From Formicarius rufipectus (lineage: Eukaryota; Chordata; Aves; Passeriformes; Formicariidae): DNA of 64,000 nt. Position numbers and translations under genes: made by a program. The stretch is taken from positions 2,340,703 to 2,404,702 of the forward strand of contig VXAU01003998.1 of assembly GCA_013399695.1 (NCBI GenBank), in the 5' to 3' direction. Under the pieces are notes generated by a model. The model ran no database searches and was not told the DNA's origin. It saw only the letters and a list, made by a program, of their open reading frames with translations. This document shows positions 24,691 through 38,300 of this stretch, piece by piece; positions within the stretch are counted from its first letter, which is position 1, and each line of letters starts with the position of its first letter.

Positions 24691-27223
24691 AGTTCAGAGC
24701 CTTAACAGTTTTAAAGAGTTTGGCTTTCACTCACAGGAACTTCAGTCTCCCTCAGTTGCTTCCTTAGCACAAAGCTTTTCAGAAGAGGTAGCAGCCACCC
24801 ACCGAGTGAGTAAATTCCCAGTCAAAGGGTTAAAATAACAAACTCCCTTGAATAAAGAGGAGAAAGGTGTTTAAGAGGAGCTCGGATCGTATGGTAAACT
24901 AGGTACTAGTTAATCAATAGTACTCAAAGGTGAAGGCCATACAGAGGAGCCAGAAATCATTGCACAAGTTAAGCAAAGTTTAGCAAGCCTGATTAAGTAA
25001 AGCCTTAACTATTTTCTGTGAAAAGTTTCACCTTTCTGCTAATCTAGCTCTGGAATATATACCTAACTTCTCTGTGACTGACTCATGCACTAAAAGGTTC
25101 AGTGGAAGTTTTGAGACCAGCCCGTGGACAATACTTCTTTATTGCCCAAACAGTTTATATACTGCATGTTACGTATAATTCTCCTATTCACAGGACTCTC
25201 AATCCAAACTCTTCTGGTAAAAGGGCTTGTGGGCAGTTTACTTTCTGTCCAATGACTTCACTGCAAAGGATTTTTCTTCTCTGTTGAGCTTGCCATATGC
25301 AAGCTTTCCTTCCTCTTGTTTCCCAGTTTCTGGAAATAATTTGTGGTTTGGAAATGGAAATGTCCTTGTAGGCTTCAAACTGCTTAAAGCCTGCCATACC
25401 AGATCAGTTCATTGGATCCATCTAATCTGCTCTCCTCTTGCCAGCCATGACCAATACCTGGTGCTTCAGAAGACAACACAACTTCACAGTAGCAACAGGA
25501 CACGTCAGCTTTAGACAGAGTCCCTTCTCTGTGATGAGCTGATAAAGCATCTTTCCCACTTCCACCCTAAAGTGCCCAGATTTTCTGAGAGGTTTTCTCA
25601 AGGAATCAGCTAAAAGGCAGAGATCCCCCACAAGGATAAAGAGACTTAAGGAGGACAAAGTACATTGACACATATCAAAAGAGGGCTTCCCAAAACATAG
25701 CACAACACAGCTCAACCCCTTCCAGGACTGGCTTGGCTCGCTTCCCCTCTTCAAAGAAATTGGCAAGCAAATCTTTATTGTAAGAGACAGAACAGAAGCT
25801 GGAGGGGAGGTACTGAAATCTGGGGATAATTCACAAAATCCTGGCCTGTGGTGCAGAAGGAAGTTAGTGTTATGTATCTATCATTTGTATTTCTTTTGTT
25901 ACTGCTGGTATATTTAAGCAGATATAAGAAACCTGTCAATGATCACATCTCGTTTTCCACCAACATCTTTCTAACATCTTTCTTGTCTGCTTTGAAACTA
26001 ATAGGAAGCAGGTATAAGCTTGAACAGACTTTTTTTTTTTTTTTTTTTTTTGCTTGCTCGTTCATATCAAGGTTGTCCTACACTTCACAGATATCCTACA
26101 TATTGTAGCAGGATTATTTTTTTCAATTAAGTACAATTTGGCATTACAAAGATACCAGATTTGATCTCTATAAAGTCTGCCACTTTGCTCACAGACCACC
26201 ACCATACTTCCCCAAGCCTGCTGACTCCATATGTGCATGCCTTGTCTTTTCACGTGGTCAACAAGTAGTGGCAAAGCCACCTAGCTGGACTTTGTTCTCT
26301 GCCTCTGAAGACGTGGCAGAGAACCATCAGGAAGACCACCTGTACTCACCTCAGTCTGAGCCGGGCTTGCATTCATGCGTACACAGAACCAAGACACCAC
26401 CCTTGGGATGAGGGAAACTTCAACCAGAGGTCATGTGCCAGAGGAAATGGCGGGATGTGTGGTGTTACATTGCCACCTTGTGGAGAGTTCCCACTGGAGA
26501 TGAATGAAGAAAGATGGCTGACTAATGGGTTGCAGGCTATCTACACAGCAAGAACGTCTCCCCATTGTTGTGTGTCCATGGCGGGCTAAGCACTTGTGCC
26601 CTGGCTGTGACTGAATGGGCCACTACATGTTGCTATTTCTCCACCAAGTGGTGAAGAACAGGAGGTCCATGCAAGGCCTGGAGGTCCTACGCATGGGCAA
26701 CATCCCATTGCTCCAGTGCTGGCATTTGCAGACTTGGTACTGAAGTTTTGTATAGATGCTGCCAGTGTGAACCAAGAGTCTGGTTCCAGCTCAGCCTTCA
26801 GAGGGTAGGAGTCTGTGTTATCACAGTTGCCACTAGCTCTTGCAGTGCTGCTATTCACAAAAGAAGAACATAGCTACATAACATGAGTCCAAGACCCCAC
26901 AAACTCAAGGAGAAGAGAATGAAGGAAAATGTATTTTCTACCGTTAAGTGCAAAAGAAGCTTCTGGTGGCAATGCTTTTTATATTAATGGTGTCCCCAGA
27001 GAGGTTCAAATACACAAACCCACAACATGCTTCTCCTGTTTGTGTGATGGAGTACTGTGTTGACAGACTGGAAAAGAATTACTGACAAATGCTACCATGT
27101 GGACTCTCACAGTGATGCCATGTATTGATTTCCATCTGGTGATGATGTGCACTTTTGCGATTGCATTGACACTATTCTCTCTCTTAAGAATCTGCAGACT
27201 GAGATTTTGGAGTGAAAAGAATT
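24691..27223. other. Unique non-coding DNA
   Basis: Contains the 22-T run at 26030. A CTCF-like word, CCACCAAGTGGT, lies at 26641-26652, and a looser one (CCACCTTGTGGA) near 26473; both are short and unproven. Confidence 0.6.
26030..26051. repeat. Poly-T run (22)
   Basis: Twenty-two consecutive T, the longest homopolymer in the window. It could be the tail of a minus-strand retrocopy, whose body would then lie to the right, but 26052-26300 resembles nothing known to me and no target duplication is apparent. Confidence 0.88.
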
Positions 27224-27415
27224 AACATTGTTTATTATTTACTCAGTACTAGAGGAGGTCTGTAACTTTATGGGCCATAACAATTACAATGAGCAAAAAA
27301 AAAAAAAAATCACAGGTCCCTGCCCCAAGGCCCATGGCAAGAGAAATTGAACATGACAGAGAGAGGCAGACAAACCCTGAGAAGATGGGAAGATGGTTTC
27401 TCAACTCAACAATAT
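27224..27415 (-). repeat. Ancient SINE/LINE L2-like 3' tail, minus strand, interrupted by poly-A
   Basis: On the plus strand, AACATTGTTTATTATTTACT, then GTACTAGAGGAGG, and later CACAGGTCCCTGCCCCAAGG, are in order the reverse complement of the L2-like tail seen at 24570-24690 (gggcagggac... ctaggtgctacc... taataataa). A run of 15 A at 27295-27309 interrupts it. The further stretch CATGACAGAGAGAGGCAGAC also recalls longer sauropsid copies. No core or head follows, so this is a truncated or partly lost copy. Confidence 0.62.
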
Positions 27416-30400
27416 ACAAAAAGTTACATATAGATAACTCCTTACTGCCGGAGCATCAACAGTAATGGCTCAATAGGACATAAAATACATCCAACACTGA
27501 TTAGAGGGAGCAAGCTGTCCTCCTTCTCAGGTTGTCCTCTGCCAACCCATTCTGCACTGAATATCTGGAAGTAAATAAGAAAATCCCTCAGCTTTGGGAA
27601 TTGTGGTAGATCACACAAGTGGGCTGAAGTTTTCTAGACCTTGAGGGAGGAACAGTCTTTGATTTCAAGGAAATGTGATTCCTCCTCAAAGAAGGGGTCA
27701 CATTCTTTGAAATGCAAGATATGGACAACTATGGGGATATTGGCCAACAACAACAGGATATAAATGCCAGCATGCCCTGAGGGGAATAAAGGCAGTAAAT
27801 TTGAGCTCCAGAGGTTTGCCATAGGATTTTTTCTAAACCCCAGTTACCAGCAAATTCAATGTCTCCTACAAATGGACCTCCAGAGTCTCAAATTGCTCTG
27901 CTACTCATGAGAAGCAAAGTCACCATTCTTTGGGCAAAGATCTATCTTAATAAAGGCAATAGAAGTAGTAAAATATATTTGTTTTGCTCCAAGGCATGTA
28001 ATTTGATGTCTCTTGAGATCTTAGTTAAGAAACAAATACTATGCAGTGTCTTGAAATAGTAAGGCATGTATTAGACTTACCAACATGTGTTTCAATGACA
28101 GCTTTCAAATTATAGTTATTAACAGGGAAGCATTATCATAAATGGGACCATTATTAGCAAGATGCTTTAGAACATTGATTGGTAGTCAATTAATGTTTAA
28201 TATTTTCAGTAGTTATCTAAATGACATAAAATCTCTGATAGTGGTATTTGCAGATGGTGTATAAATTGCTGAGATAGTAAGGAAGAAAGAAGACGGACTG
28301 GATTGGGGAGGGGAGTACAAGAATTACCTCCTTTAATTATCACAATTCAATGTGTGTTTTCCTAAGTCAAGTGAAATGTATTACACCTGACAATAAAGGC
28401 TGAGATTCAGTCCCATTTGTCTCCTGCTCCTAATAGAGACATTTATGGTAAGAGCATAGTTGGCTTAGGCTTCCTCTACCATAAATTAAGAGATGGCACT
28501 TCTGTTGGGGGAAATCTGACTGAAGTTTGAAGGGCTGAAGGCAAGGCCATACATTTAGGGTGAAAACCTCTGTCTTGCAAAGCCGTGCATATAGAACAAT
28601 ATTAACCTCCTCAACATGAGATCTCAGTGCAATGTTTGATTACTACTAAGATACTCAGATGCATAAAAAAGGGATTACCAAATAGAAACAGGGAAGTGGT
28701 TTTGTCCCTGACTGGGTCACTATTAAAATCCTTAGAAGAATGGTAGCCTCAGTCTTAGCATCCTCAGTTTAGGAAGGATATTGACATCTTATAGTTTAGC
28801 TTAAAGCCACAAAAAGTGATCTTGCAAGAGAAAACAGGTCTTGCAGCCCTATGAGCATAAACTTTTAATCTACTGTGATTAGCAAAGTATGACTTGTTAT
28901 TTTCATATGTAGGTACTTTTGCATGGAAAAGACTCCTTGCAGACCTTTTAAGTATTTCAGCAAGAGACATAAAAAGATTCAGAGAGAATTCAGGCTGGTG
29001 TTAGGCAAATGCAACTGTGAAGCAGGATATGATTTCCTTTCTGTGCAGGTAGTTTAATACTAGAAATGTAATTAAATCACAAAACATTTGGAGTTTGTCA
29101 GATGCAAACTGACATTTTAGCACTTTGGCACACATGATTACATGGGAATACTTAGGTTTAAAAGCATGTGCTTGGACAGTTATTGTAGAGCAGCTGATGA
29201 ATGGTAATTCATCAGTTTGAGTTAACTTCTTTCTCCCCCAATATACCTCATAAAACATTCACTCCATAGCAGCTCCTACAAAAATATTTTGCAGCCTAAC
29301 TATACCCAAGGGGAAAAACACAGTCTGTTCTTACCTAGGAATTAAAAAAAAAAGAGAAGCCCACACTAGAAATGATGAGATATTAAGCAGAGGAGAAAAA
29401 TAAAGCCGTACTTCTTTATATTCAAGCAGAAAAGTCACATATGGAGGGAGAGGGTGGACAGCTCCGTTACTTCAGGTTCAGTCTTCTGCACCACAGAAGC
29501 TTCACACTCTTCTGAAAAATCCAAACTTAATTTTGTGATCTTAGATATCATCATAAATACTGAAATAGTGTCAGCCTGAAGAAGCAGCTCTGACGGATGG
29601 GATCTCCCCTTTATTTGAACCAGTGGTCTGGCAAAACCTAAAGGCATCAATTTCAATGGCAGTTGGTTCATCCTTACAATTGCTACAGAAAAAAAAATGC
29701 CAGTTTTACACACTTCCCTCTGTTCTTGGGCTGCTTCTTAAGCCCCCCAAGCCCTACAAACTCTTTTTATTATCTTCTCCCAAGGCTAAGCCTCCAGCTT
29801 TATTTCTGATCATCTCAACAAAACAGTTCCACATAAATCTATGCAAGTCAATAATACGGGGACAGCATAAAATAAATGGAATTAAATAGCAAGATGACAC
29901 AAAGATTGTACTTGAGTGTATTATTCATTTCCATATTTAATTCATTATGTTTCTCCTTTTTTTTTTTTTTTTCTTTCTCCCCCTCCCCGCCTTCAATTTA
30001 TACAGAGCTGCAACATATTTTCCAGCCTTCTGTGCTGGAATGCTGCAGTGTCAAGGGACTTTGCAATTAAATGTAAGACCTTGTTGTTATATTGTGCACT
30101 GGGCCTTCGTCCTCAGGAAACCGACAGCTCCAAGTTAGATAACAACTGGTAAATCATCGTCTTTGCTAAGTGTTTGCAAAGACAGGTAGGTGGGTAGGAA
30201 GGAGGTTTCGTTAGAGTAGGAAAAGAAAGAAATATCTCTCCGAACTTCTCTGACCATCCATCTTTGAAGTCTGCTCCTAAATATTTGTTTTTTTCTGATA
30301 CCTGTATTTCTTGACCTGCTTTTTAGAGCTGGGAGATGGTATCTGTCTGAGGGCTCTCAGCAGAGGGTGAAGGGCAGAGGAGATGTGGATCAGAAAAAAG

Positions 30401-33400
30401 TAGAAAATGCCTTTTCAGGGGAGTGAGGGGGAACAAATCCAGAAGCCAGTTTCCTTTTGCACTTCAGCAATGATCATTCATTATTCTCCAAGGGTTAACC
30501 TTGCCTGGAAAGCCCATGGGAGGAAGCATTCATTGGTTGGTTGCAGGGACCGGATGGAATGACTTAATACAACATGTTTTCTTTTCTAGTACTGATTCCC
30601 ATGATTTTGTAATAAGCCAACCTTGAATCAGCTAGTGAAATTTCCCTTCCCTGTTCTCTAACTTCTCTAAATTCACCCTCGCACTTCTGGAATGATCTGA
30701 AGTTTTATGTTCTCCCCCAACAAGCAGAAAAAGCTGCTGATTTCTCTCCTCTGCCTAGGAGACAATGCTCTGCTTTTCACACCTCTGCTTCAGTCCTGAG
30801 CAGTTTCTACCTCAACCCAGCTGATGTTCCACTTAAGGACTGGTAACTCTTTTTTCTTATTTTTGTTAATCTCTGTATGAAGTAATACAGTCCCATGGTG
30901 GCATGTTGATGCATGTAGAAGAGAAAAACAAAATACTTAATCCTAGCCAGATGAAAGGAAGGGAAAAAAACAAAACAATCACCCTGAGTTCCTCCACACT
31001 CCTGCTTGGTACATTTTTCTTCTGAAGCCAGATGTTTGACAGATGGCTTTAAAAGTGCAGTTGTGTTCACTACTCTTAGATAGGCTGAGGGTCCCATTCT
31101 GTTTGTTCTTTTTTAGTTTGGAAAACTGCAGAAACGACTGGATGGAAGTCACTGCTCCTCAGATTTGCAACTGCACTGTACAGCAAAAAACCCCACTGCA
31201 GTGACATAAGGTGTACTGAGAATAGAATAGTCCAAATCTGAAAGCAAATTAGGATATGGAGGAGAAGCAAGTCTGAACAGGACTTTTTCAATTGCCTTTC
31301 CTGCTCTTACAATGTTCATAAGGTTGACTTTTGTATGGTGGGAGCTCAGTGAGAACAAAGATTTCTGTGACCTTAACAATTGATGTTACTCTCTGAGATC
31401 AGTGGGTTGGGGTTTTTTTTTTCCCCAGTATTTCTGATTTCTCCACCCCTCCTCCACCCTCTCTCCTGCCTGTAGAAGAGAGAATTGCTAAATCTCCAAG
31501 CATTTTTCAAGCCAGTAAATCTAGTTAGATCAGTTACTATATTTTATTTCAATAATTCCAGGATGTTCTGCTTTGGTTTTGTGACTTAAACTAACCAGCA
31601 TTTCCAGACACTCTCAGTCTCTGTTCTCTGCCCATTCCATGACTTCCATATAGTTGGTCAAGATCCTTACCCTCTTCATGGCCTTATCCCTTTCCCAAAT
31701 ATCCTCCTAACAGCGTTACGTCTTATGGAAACTCTGAATAACCACCTATTTCTACACCTTCCTTTGACCTCCTCCTCCTCAACATATTCCCACAATTTTA
31801 GTTGAAGGAGCAATTAATCCCAATCATTCACAATGCCACTAACAGCTGCTTGCTCTTTCTTGCTCTTGGAGGCCACTCAGCTCCCCACCCCAGTGCCTGT
31901 GGTTCACCTGATGACATCACCAGCTAATCAAGGTAAGAATAGAAGATTCATATGTATGCTCAACATACTATGAAGGTGCAAGTGGCTGGCCCCGGGCCTA
32001 AGAATCCATTAGATTCACAGTAGGGTGAACCATCACTTGGGTAACAGTAAAACAAGGTGACTGAGAAGAAAGAAGGTGACTGTATCACTGACTTTGGCTT
32101 TTCTCTTCATTCAATGTGCCATTCAGTCCTGAACAAGCATCTTTCTGAATCTGATCCATCTTCTCCACCTTTCTAGTCTTTACATGGCAAGGATTGTTTA
32201 TTATTTTGTGCTTGCATGTCACCTCTGCTATCCAAAATGCAGTTCTGGGTCAGCAAGTGCCAGCGTAGTACTAGCACTCAATATGGAGACTGGAGGGACA
32301 GAGAGCCAGAGAGGGGAAAATGATGGCACAGATAGTGAGTGTCTGTGAAATCAAGAATGGACAAGGGAGAATAATGGAAAAGAGGTGGTGGAAAATTCTC
32401 TCAGCACAGCCTGAATGGGTCTGTTTACACAGTGTCATACAGGGACAGATAAGAGTTGTCATACGGCCAGCCAAGAGCAATTGCTACCCTCCAAGGAAAG
32501 ATGATACATGATATGATGGAAGAATATGGATCTGACCTGTCTCTGATTTTTACTGCACACAGGATTTTTTAAATTGCAAGATATGTCTTATTTGTTGGTC
32601 ACTGGAATCAAGAAGACAGTGAACTGAGCGATCCCACACCTACGCATTTTCATTATATTTCTTCACTCTAGTTCCAGAAGTCTCTCTTAACTATGGAAAA
32701 AGAAACTACAAATCTATTTCTAAATGGTATTTGTAACACCTTTAAACTCATCCCCAGCACTAATATACAAGCCATTTTCCTGCCTGTGTGCTCTTACAGG
32801 GCAAACATGGAGTAACCTTGATCATTGAATCCTGTTCGAATTCTTTAATTGACCCACATACAGTTCACTGGCTGAGTCTGTCACAAAGCAATACAAAAGT
32901 TATATGGGTCAGCCGTGCTTAAAAGCTTTGTGAAAAAAAGTGTATTTTCCAGGAAGTGCTTGAAAGATGATATGAAAGTTGTTTAGTGTACAAAGGATTT
33001 GCTCCAAGACCCACCAAAGCTGGTGGAAGGAATTTAGTTGGTTCCAATGGTCTTCAGGTCAGAACCAAGGAGGGAAGAACTGGTGCCAGGCATAGAGAGC
33101 AACACAAAAGAAGGCACAGAAAATAAACTTCAAGTTTATATACAGTGGAAGAAGTCCTAGCCATACTGCAAATTGTTAAAAGATATTGTTAAGGATCTAT
33201 TGCTCAAACGGTTCACAGTGATGAAATGTCCCAGATCCAAACCTTGTCCATCACACCATGATTCATGCAGTGATACTACAAGTCATAGCATATGTTCCTC
33301 AACCAGGAGATAAGAAACTATGCCTCATAAGGAGAAAAATCATCTCTTGTGCCTATGACATGGTGTCTCTGCTGAGATAGCCTGTGTACACCAGCTGTTA

Positions 33401-33445
33401 TGTTTTTCATCTGTTGTACTACACTGACATACTTATTTATTACAG
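27416..33445. other. Unique non-coding DNA
   Basis: No gene or interspersed repeat is recognised. The pyrimidine tract at 29957 is followed by a CpG-bearing stretch (30000-30180) that looks more complex than its surroundings. Confidence 0.65.
29957..29990. repeat. Poly-T run (16) and pyrimidine tract
   Basis: Sixteen T lead into CTTTCTCCCCCTCCCCGCC, an almost pure pyrimidine stretch of about 34 bases. Confidence 0.85.
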
Positions 33446-33885
33446 ACGACTGCCATCCGATGCCAACAGCTGCAGCTCATCGGCCTACGGTTGTTTCTGG
33501 TGAAGTGCTTTTCAGATCAGAATATGCCAATCTGTCAAACCCAAGACTTTTGATGGGGGGAGGGAGTTCAACCAACTCCCTCTAGTTTTAAATTCCACTT
33601 TTGTTTTTAAAATTAAACCACTGGTAATAAAAGAGTAAAACACAAAGAAGAAGTCAATATTGAAATCAAATGTTTTTAGCTGATGTTAGAGGAAAACGAT
33701 TCAGAACTTGGGTTTTCATTTTGCAAAAATTTTTAAAATTCTGGCTGTTGGCCCAAGTTTTAAACCCAGGTTTGGTTAAAAAAAAGAAATCCTGAAAATG
33801 TTCACAGGATAGGAAAGTCATTTCCTGCCAACTCTATATTGGCTTACAGTTCTGACGCATGCAAGCTGGATTTGAATTAGCAGAT

Positions 33886-33925
33886 TAGGCCCAGATCCAA
33901 AAAGGGACCTAGGCACTTAAAGTGG
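33886..33925. repeat. Possible fragment of the same MITE-like family as 16594
   Basis: AGGCCCAGATCCAAAAAGGG followed by ACCTAGGCACTT resembles one arm of the palindromic fossil ('ggcccagatcctcaaaggtatttaggc'). A weaker echo, GAGGCCCAGACAAAGGTCCT, lies at about 33939-33958. Only one arm is clear. Confidence 0.35.
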
Positions 33926-35292
33926 GACTGAGGTATGTGAGGCCCAGACAAAGGTCCTCCTCAGTCCCTAGAAACGACTGAGTTTTCAAAATTAGTAATT
34001 CTGCTTTGGAGCATTCCCAAAAGCACCTCGGCTTCAACAAGCAGTTCCATACCCACCTCCCCTCTTCACTTTCAGCCATACCTTCCCAGGTTCCCCTGAG
34101 CATGCCCACCAATGCCAGGGCCCTTCAAACGTGCAATGACAACTTCACTTTCTTCCAAAACACAAACAGAGGAAGAGGTGGTACCACCTTATCATACAAT
34201 AGCTCAGCACTTGGAGCACACACCCAAGCAGAGCTGGTTTCCCCTCAGACTGTGAGGACTCAGCCCCACACTGCAGAGGGTGTCATGGCCAGAGCCCTCC
34301 CTCTTCTTCCCCTGTACTTCAGTTGCAGGCAAAAAAAAAAATAAAAAAATCTTCTTGGCCTTTGGTTTCTTCTGCTAAGTTTTGTTTAAATACCTGATCT
34401 TGCTATTTTCAGTGTGTGAAAATACGAAGGACTGTGAGGAAAACAGACCTAAAAGCCATATGCTCTCTCTTCAAGAGAGCCTTTCAGATTTAAGACATCC
34501 CCTTGCCCTCAGCATTGCCTTTGCCTGTCTCAGATATCTCCACAATCAGCACTGGCCTTTACGTTTCCTGTCTTTTCCCACATTTTGTACATCAGGATGA
34601 GGCTCTGTGGGGCTCAACCCTTGCACCCTATGACACACACAGGGCAGTTCAGCCCTCCATCACTTCTGTGGGCTGGCAGCTCTGGTAGGAGGACACAGCC
34701 TGCTGTCAGGCCTCTGAGGCATGCAGCCCCACTGTGCTGTTATTCCTGCCTGTGCATATACAGAGCAGGGAATCAGGCTTCCTTGTTTACATCTTCTCTT
34801 TTCTCTTTCACCCCCTCCTTTTTTCCCCTCTTCTTAATAAGGAATGTTTTAAAAAACAAGTGCCTGCATTTGAGCTCCTGCGAACTCTAGTTTCCTTGAA
34901 GAAATGTTTGTCCTCTTTAACTTAAAGAATTTCCGAAACATATAGGAAAGGAATTTCATAAACTGCTCATTGAAAAACATTCCATACATTCCCTTCTCAT
35001 CCAGAGACACCCGTGTGTGGTCTCCGACAAGGTCAGGTTTGGGGCTACGTAACTGGGACAAAGATTCCAGCACTCGGAAAACAAGAGATACCACAGACCA
35101 TGGGATGGGGGGGAAAGGACCTCATGACTCCCATTGCTGGAGGCTGGGAGACCACCGGAAAGGCAACAGACAGTAAACACTGTGCATTATCCCAGGAAGG
35201 AAAATCCCAGTGTGAACCTCCCACATATCTGTTGAGAGGGTGACATCAGGCTCTGCAGTGCTAAGGAATGGAGAAAGGAGGGGGAAAAAATT

Positions 35293-35336
35293 NATGCCCT
35301 AGAAAGAACGAAATTTAAAAAAAAAAAAAAAAAAAA
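35293..35336 (+). other. Unresolved base N and poly-A run (20)
   Basis: The only ambiguous base in the window is at 35293, 24 bases left of twenty consecutive A (35317-35336). This suggests consensus uncertainty in a hard-to-sequence stretch, so small indels here should not be trusted. Confidence 0.9.
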
Positions 35337-38300
35337 GAGGAAAATAGTATTTTCCACCTTTTCATCTAGGAAAGATGAAGACATAGAAGGAGGCACTTTT
35401 GAGGCAGACTGAATGCCTACTGCAAATGGTGGGCAGTCAGTCTGGAAGATGATTATGGATGGGAAGAGCATCCTGGGTTTAGATTGCTGCCTCCCTGTTT
35501 TGAAATCAGGGAGGCATGTTTGTAAGCCCTGCCATCCCTTGGGGCACTCTGAAGCTCTAGGAACGAGCGCTCTGCACATCTTCAGTTTACACTGTTTGTA
35601 GAAACCCTAACATTATTTCCAAACCAAGTTCTCTGAAACATGCCAAAGGCACCATTCCTAATCCACTATGATGGACATGACTCACAGCAGGTCTTAAAAC
35701 AAAATTATCCAAAGTGAGCAAAAGAAAGCATCAGGGAAATAGTCTCTTGGAGAAAGTCCTTCTCCAGTACCTGGTGAAATGTCGCAAGATGTGTTTGATT
35801 ACAAAATTTTCCACTAAAGTCTACATGCTAGAATTGATTTCTGAGTTTAGATCAACTGGAAACATGTCAATTCACATGAGATCTTTACATAAATAAGCCT
35901 GAGCTGGAAAGCTTCTTTTTGTGGAAATTGGAAAGCAAGTCCATACCTGAACCATCACTCATGTTGCCTTGCTGATCTTGTATCCCCATTCACATTAGCA
36001 TGGATTATATACCACCACTGGCACTGTAAAGTGCAATTATTTCAATTTGGTGAGGTGTTGCTAATTTTTTTAGAGCTCCCTAATGATGAAACCAACTCAA
36101 TGCAATCAGAATTTTTCATCTACTCCTTGTGTCACTCCTTTATTTAGGAAAATTCTTCATCCTCAGCAGTCATCATCACATTAAAAAGGCTTGAACCTTG
36201 TCTCTTCTTGCATGGACTTAGCTCCATTAATGAGCAAGGGGAAAAAATAAGCTTCAACTGGAGATGTCAGACCTTTAGTCACCTTTGCAAAAGTATCACA
36301 TTGCAATAAACTAACCACAAACAACAGCCTGTCTAGATTTCTGCAGCAAACCACAAGGAATGGAAAATGGCTGACAACAGATACACACTCTTAACATTGT
36401 AGTTGCTTAACCCTTTAAATCTTGGATTGTGAGTCAGGAAAAAAAAAAGAAGTGCAAGGCATAATTACAAATGCCCAACTTCATCTTGCGCTTCGTCTTC
36501 AACACACAAAACAGCTGGCACAAATAAAGCTCTGCTAGCAAAGCACAACAGATTGCCTTCATTTCTGCCGCTGAAGGTTGTCTCTGCTCTCCTGTTTGTT
36601 CTCTCCTAGCTCTTTATAAATTCAATCCAGATATTAACAATATCCATTAGCTTCTCCAGAAGATTATCTCAGCTTTAGTGACTGGAATGCAGGGATTAGG
36701 GAAAAAAAAAGAAAAAAAAAGATTTTGTTTTTAATAAAAGTATATGTTCATTTAAACTGATGGCTTTTAACATCTGTTGTGCAAGTCTTTGTGGTAATAA
36801 CCCTCAGAGATTGTTGGAGAGGGAGATCATTTAGTAGGTAATAAACATCAGTGATTTCATTAATCAAATATTCTAGCATAGACATTACAAATGGGAAAAA
36901 GCAAAGCTTCCACCTGCTTAATGATTTCATTACTGAGGCTTAAACTGTTTGCTGTTGGCAGAGCAAGAGATGCTCTGGTACCTCTTTCCCCAGCTGTGGG
37001 CATGGCTACATCAAGGCACGTATGGTGGAAGAAGAGTTGCGTCAGGGACCCGTCAGGAAGCTTCTGACTACCACAATATGAGGCATAGATTTTAAAATGC
37101 CTTACCAATAAGGAGTTGTCCTTAGTTCCTGACATTGCTACAACGCAGCTGACAACTCTTTCTTGAAGTACTGTTAGCTGGAAAAAGGTGGCACAGATTG
37201 AGCAGGGAGTACAAGAAGCTGATGAGTCTCTCAAGTGGGGTCAAAGAACTACAGTTCTTGGCAGATGAGGTGAAAACCTTCTGTAAGAATCTTTTTGTTT
37301 TCCTCCGAAGAGAGAGGGTTTGAATGCAATTTCCAGCCAAAATGAAATTTCTTCTAGAAGTCTTGTTATTGATCATCTGTGTGAATGTGGAGGGAAGACC
37401 CTTCAGAGACCAGTTTTACAAACAACAACAACAAAGCTGAAATCTTCAAAGACAAAATGATCGTGAAGTTGAAGACAGAAATTCTTTCCTATCTTGCAGA
37501 CCTTAAGAAAGCCAGACACAGACTGAATGATGGGGAAATGCCCTAGCCGGCATGAGGGTGCAGGTTGTCCAGCAACCCATAGCATTTTCTGCTGCCTTTT
37601 CACACCAGTTATCCTTTCCCTGCACACAAAAGATCATGGATACCGGCTCTTCCTGGGGCCTTAGGCACAGACAGAGAGAAGCAGTAAGTTTTCTCTCTCC
37701 TCTTTTCATCAGCTATCCATCAAGGACAGAAGAGTTGGCCAGCATGCTGTTGTCCTGCCTGAGATACTTGTATCTCAAGCCATCCAAGGGAGCATTGAGT
37801 CCAGTTTCTGAAGCCTCACTGAGGAGAAAGGGGCTTTGTGGTGCCTTTCTCCAGCCTCTGCACTGCCACAGAGGTCAGTCCCACATGTGCAGTGCCAGGG
37901 CACGCTCTACATACTGGGGAGATATTCAGTGCTCTTCTGGAAAAAGCACATGTAGGGAGTGTGATTTAGATGGCAGCATGCTGAATAGAAAGCATCTGAA
38001 AGGTTGTCCTCCCCTGTGGCTTTGCGGTGAGCTCAGGAAATCCTTTTTGAGCTGTGCTGAGGGATCCCTTTGAAGCTTCCTGGCTTCCTGCAGCCTTTTC
38101 CTCCCTGTCAGCCAGCTAAGAGGAAACTGCTGATGCTGGCTCCCCTCAAGACCTCAACTGCTTTCTATTATTTGGGGGCATGGGTTTCCCCACTTCTTGG
38201 TGATCAGGGCCTAATACAGGGTTTCCTATAAACTTACTGCGGTGCAGAGGAAAGACATGCTCAGGTCTGCAGGGAGAAGGATCACCTGCATGCCCACCTT

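Noticed and set aside
26030..26300. Minus-strand retrocopy behind the T22 run
   Set aside because: Sequence to the right resembles no gene or SINE, and no target duplication is found.
26641..26652. CTCF binding site
   Set aside because: CCACCAAGTGGT matches only part of the core motif, and motif matches this short are expected by chance.
37552..38073. 173-codon open frame as a gene
   Set aside because: Starts in ordinary non-coding DNA, resembles no known protein, and has no neighbouring exon.
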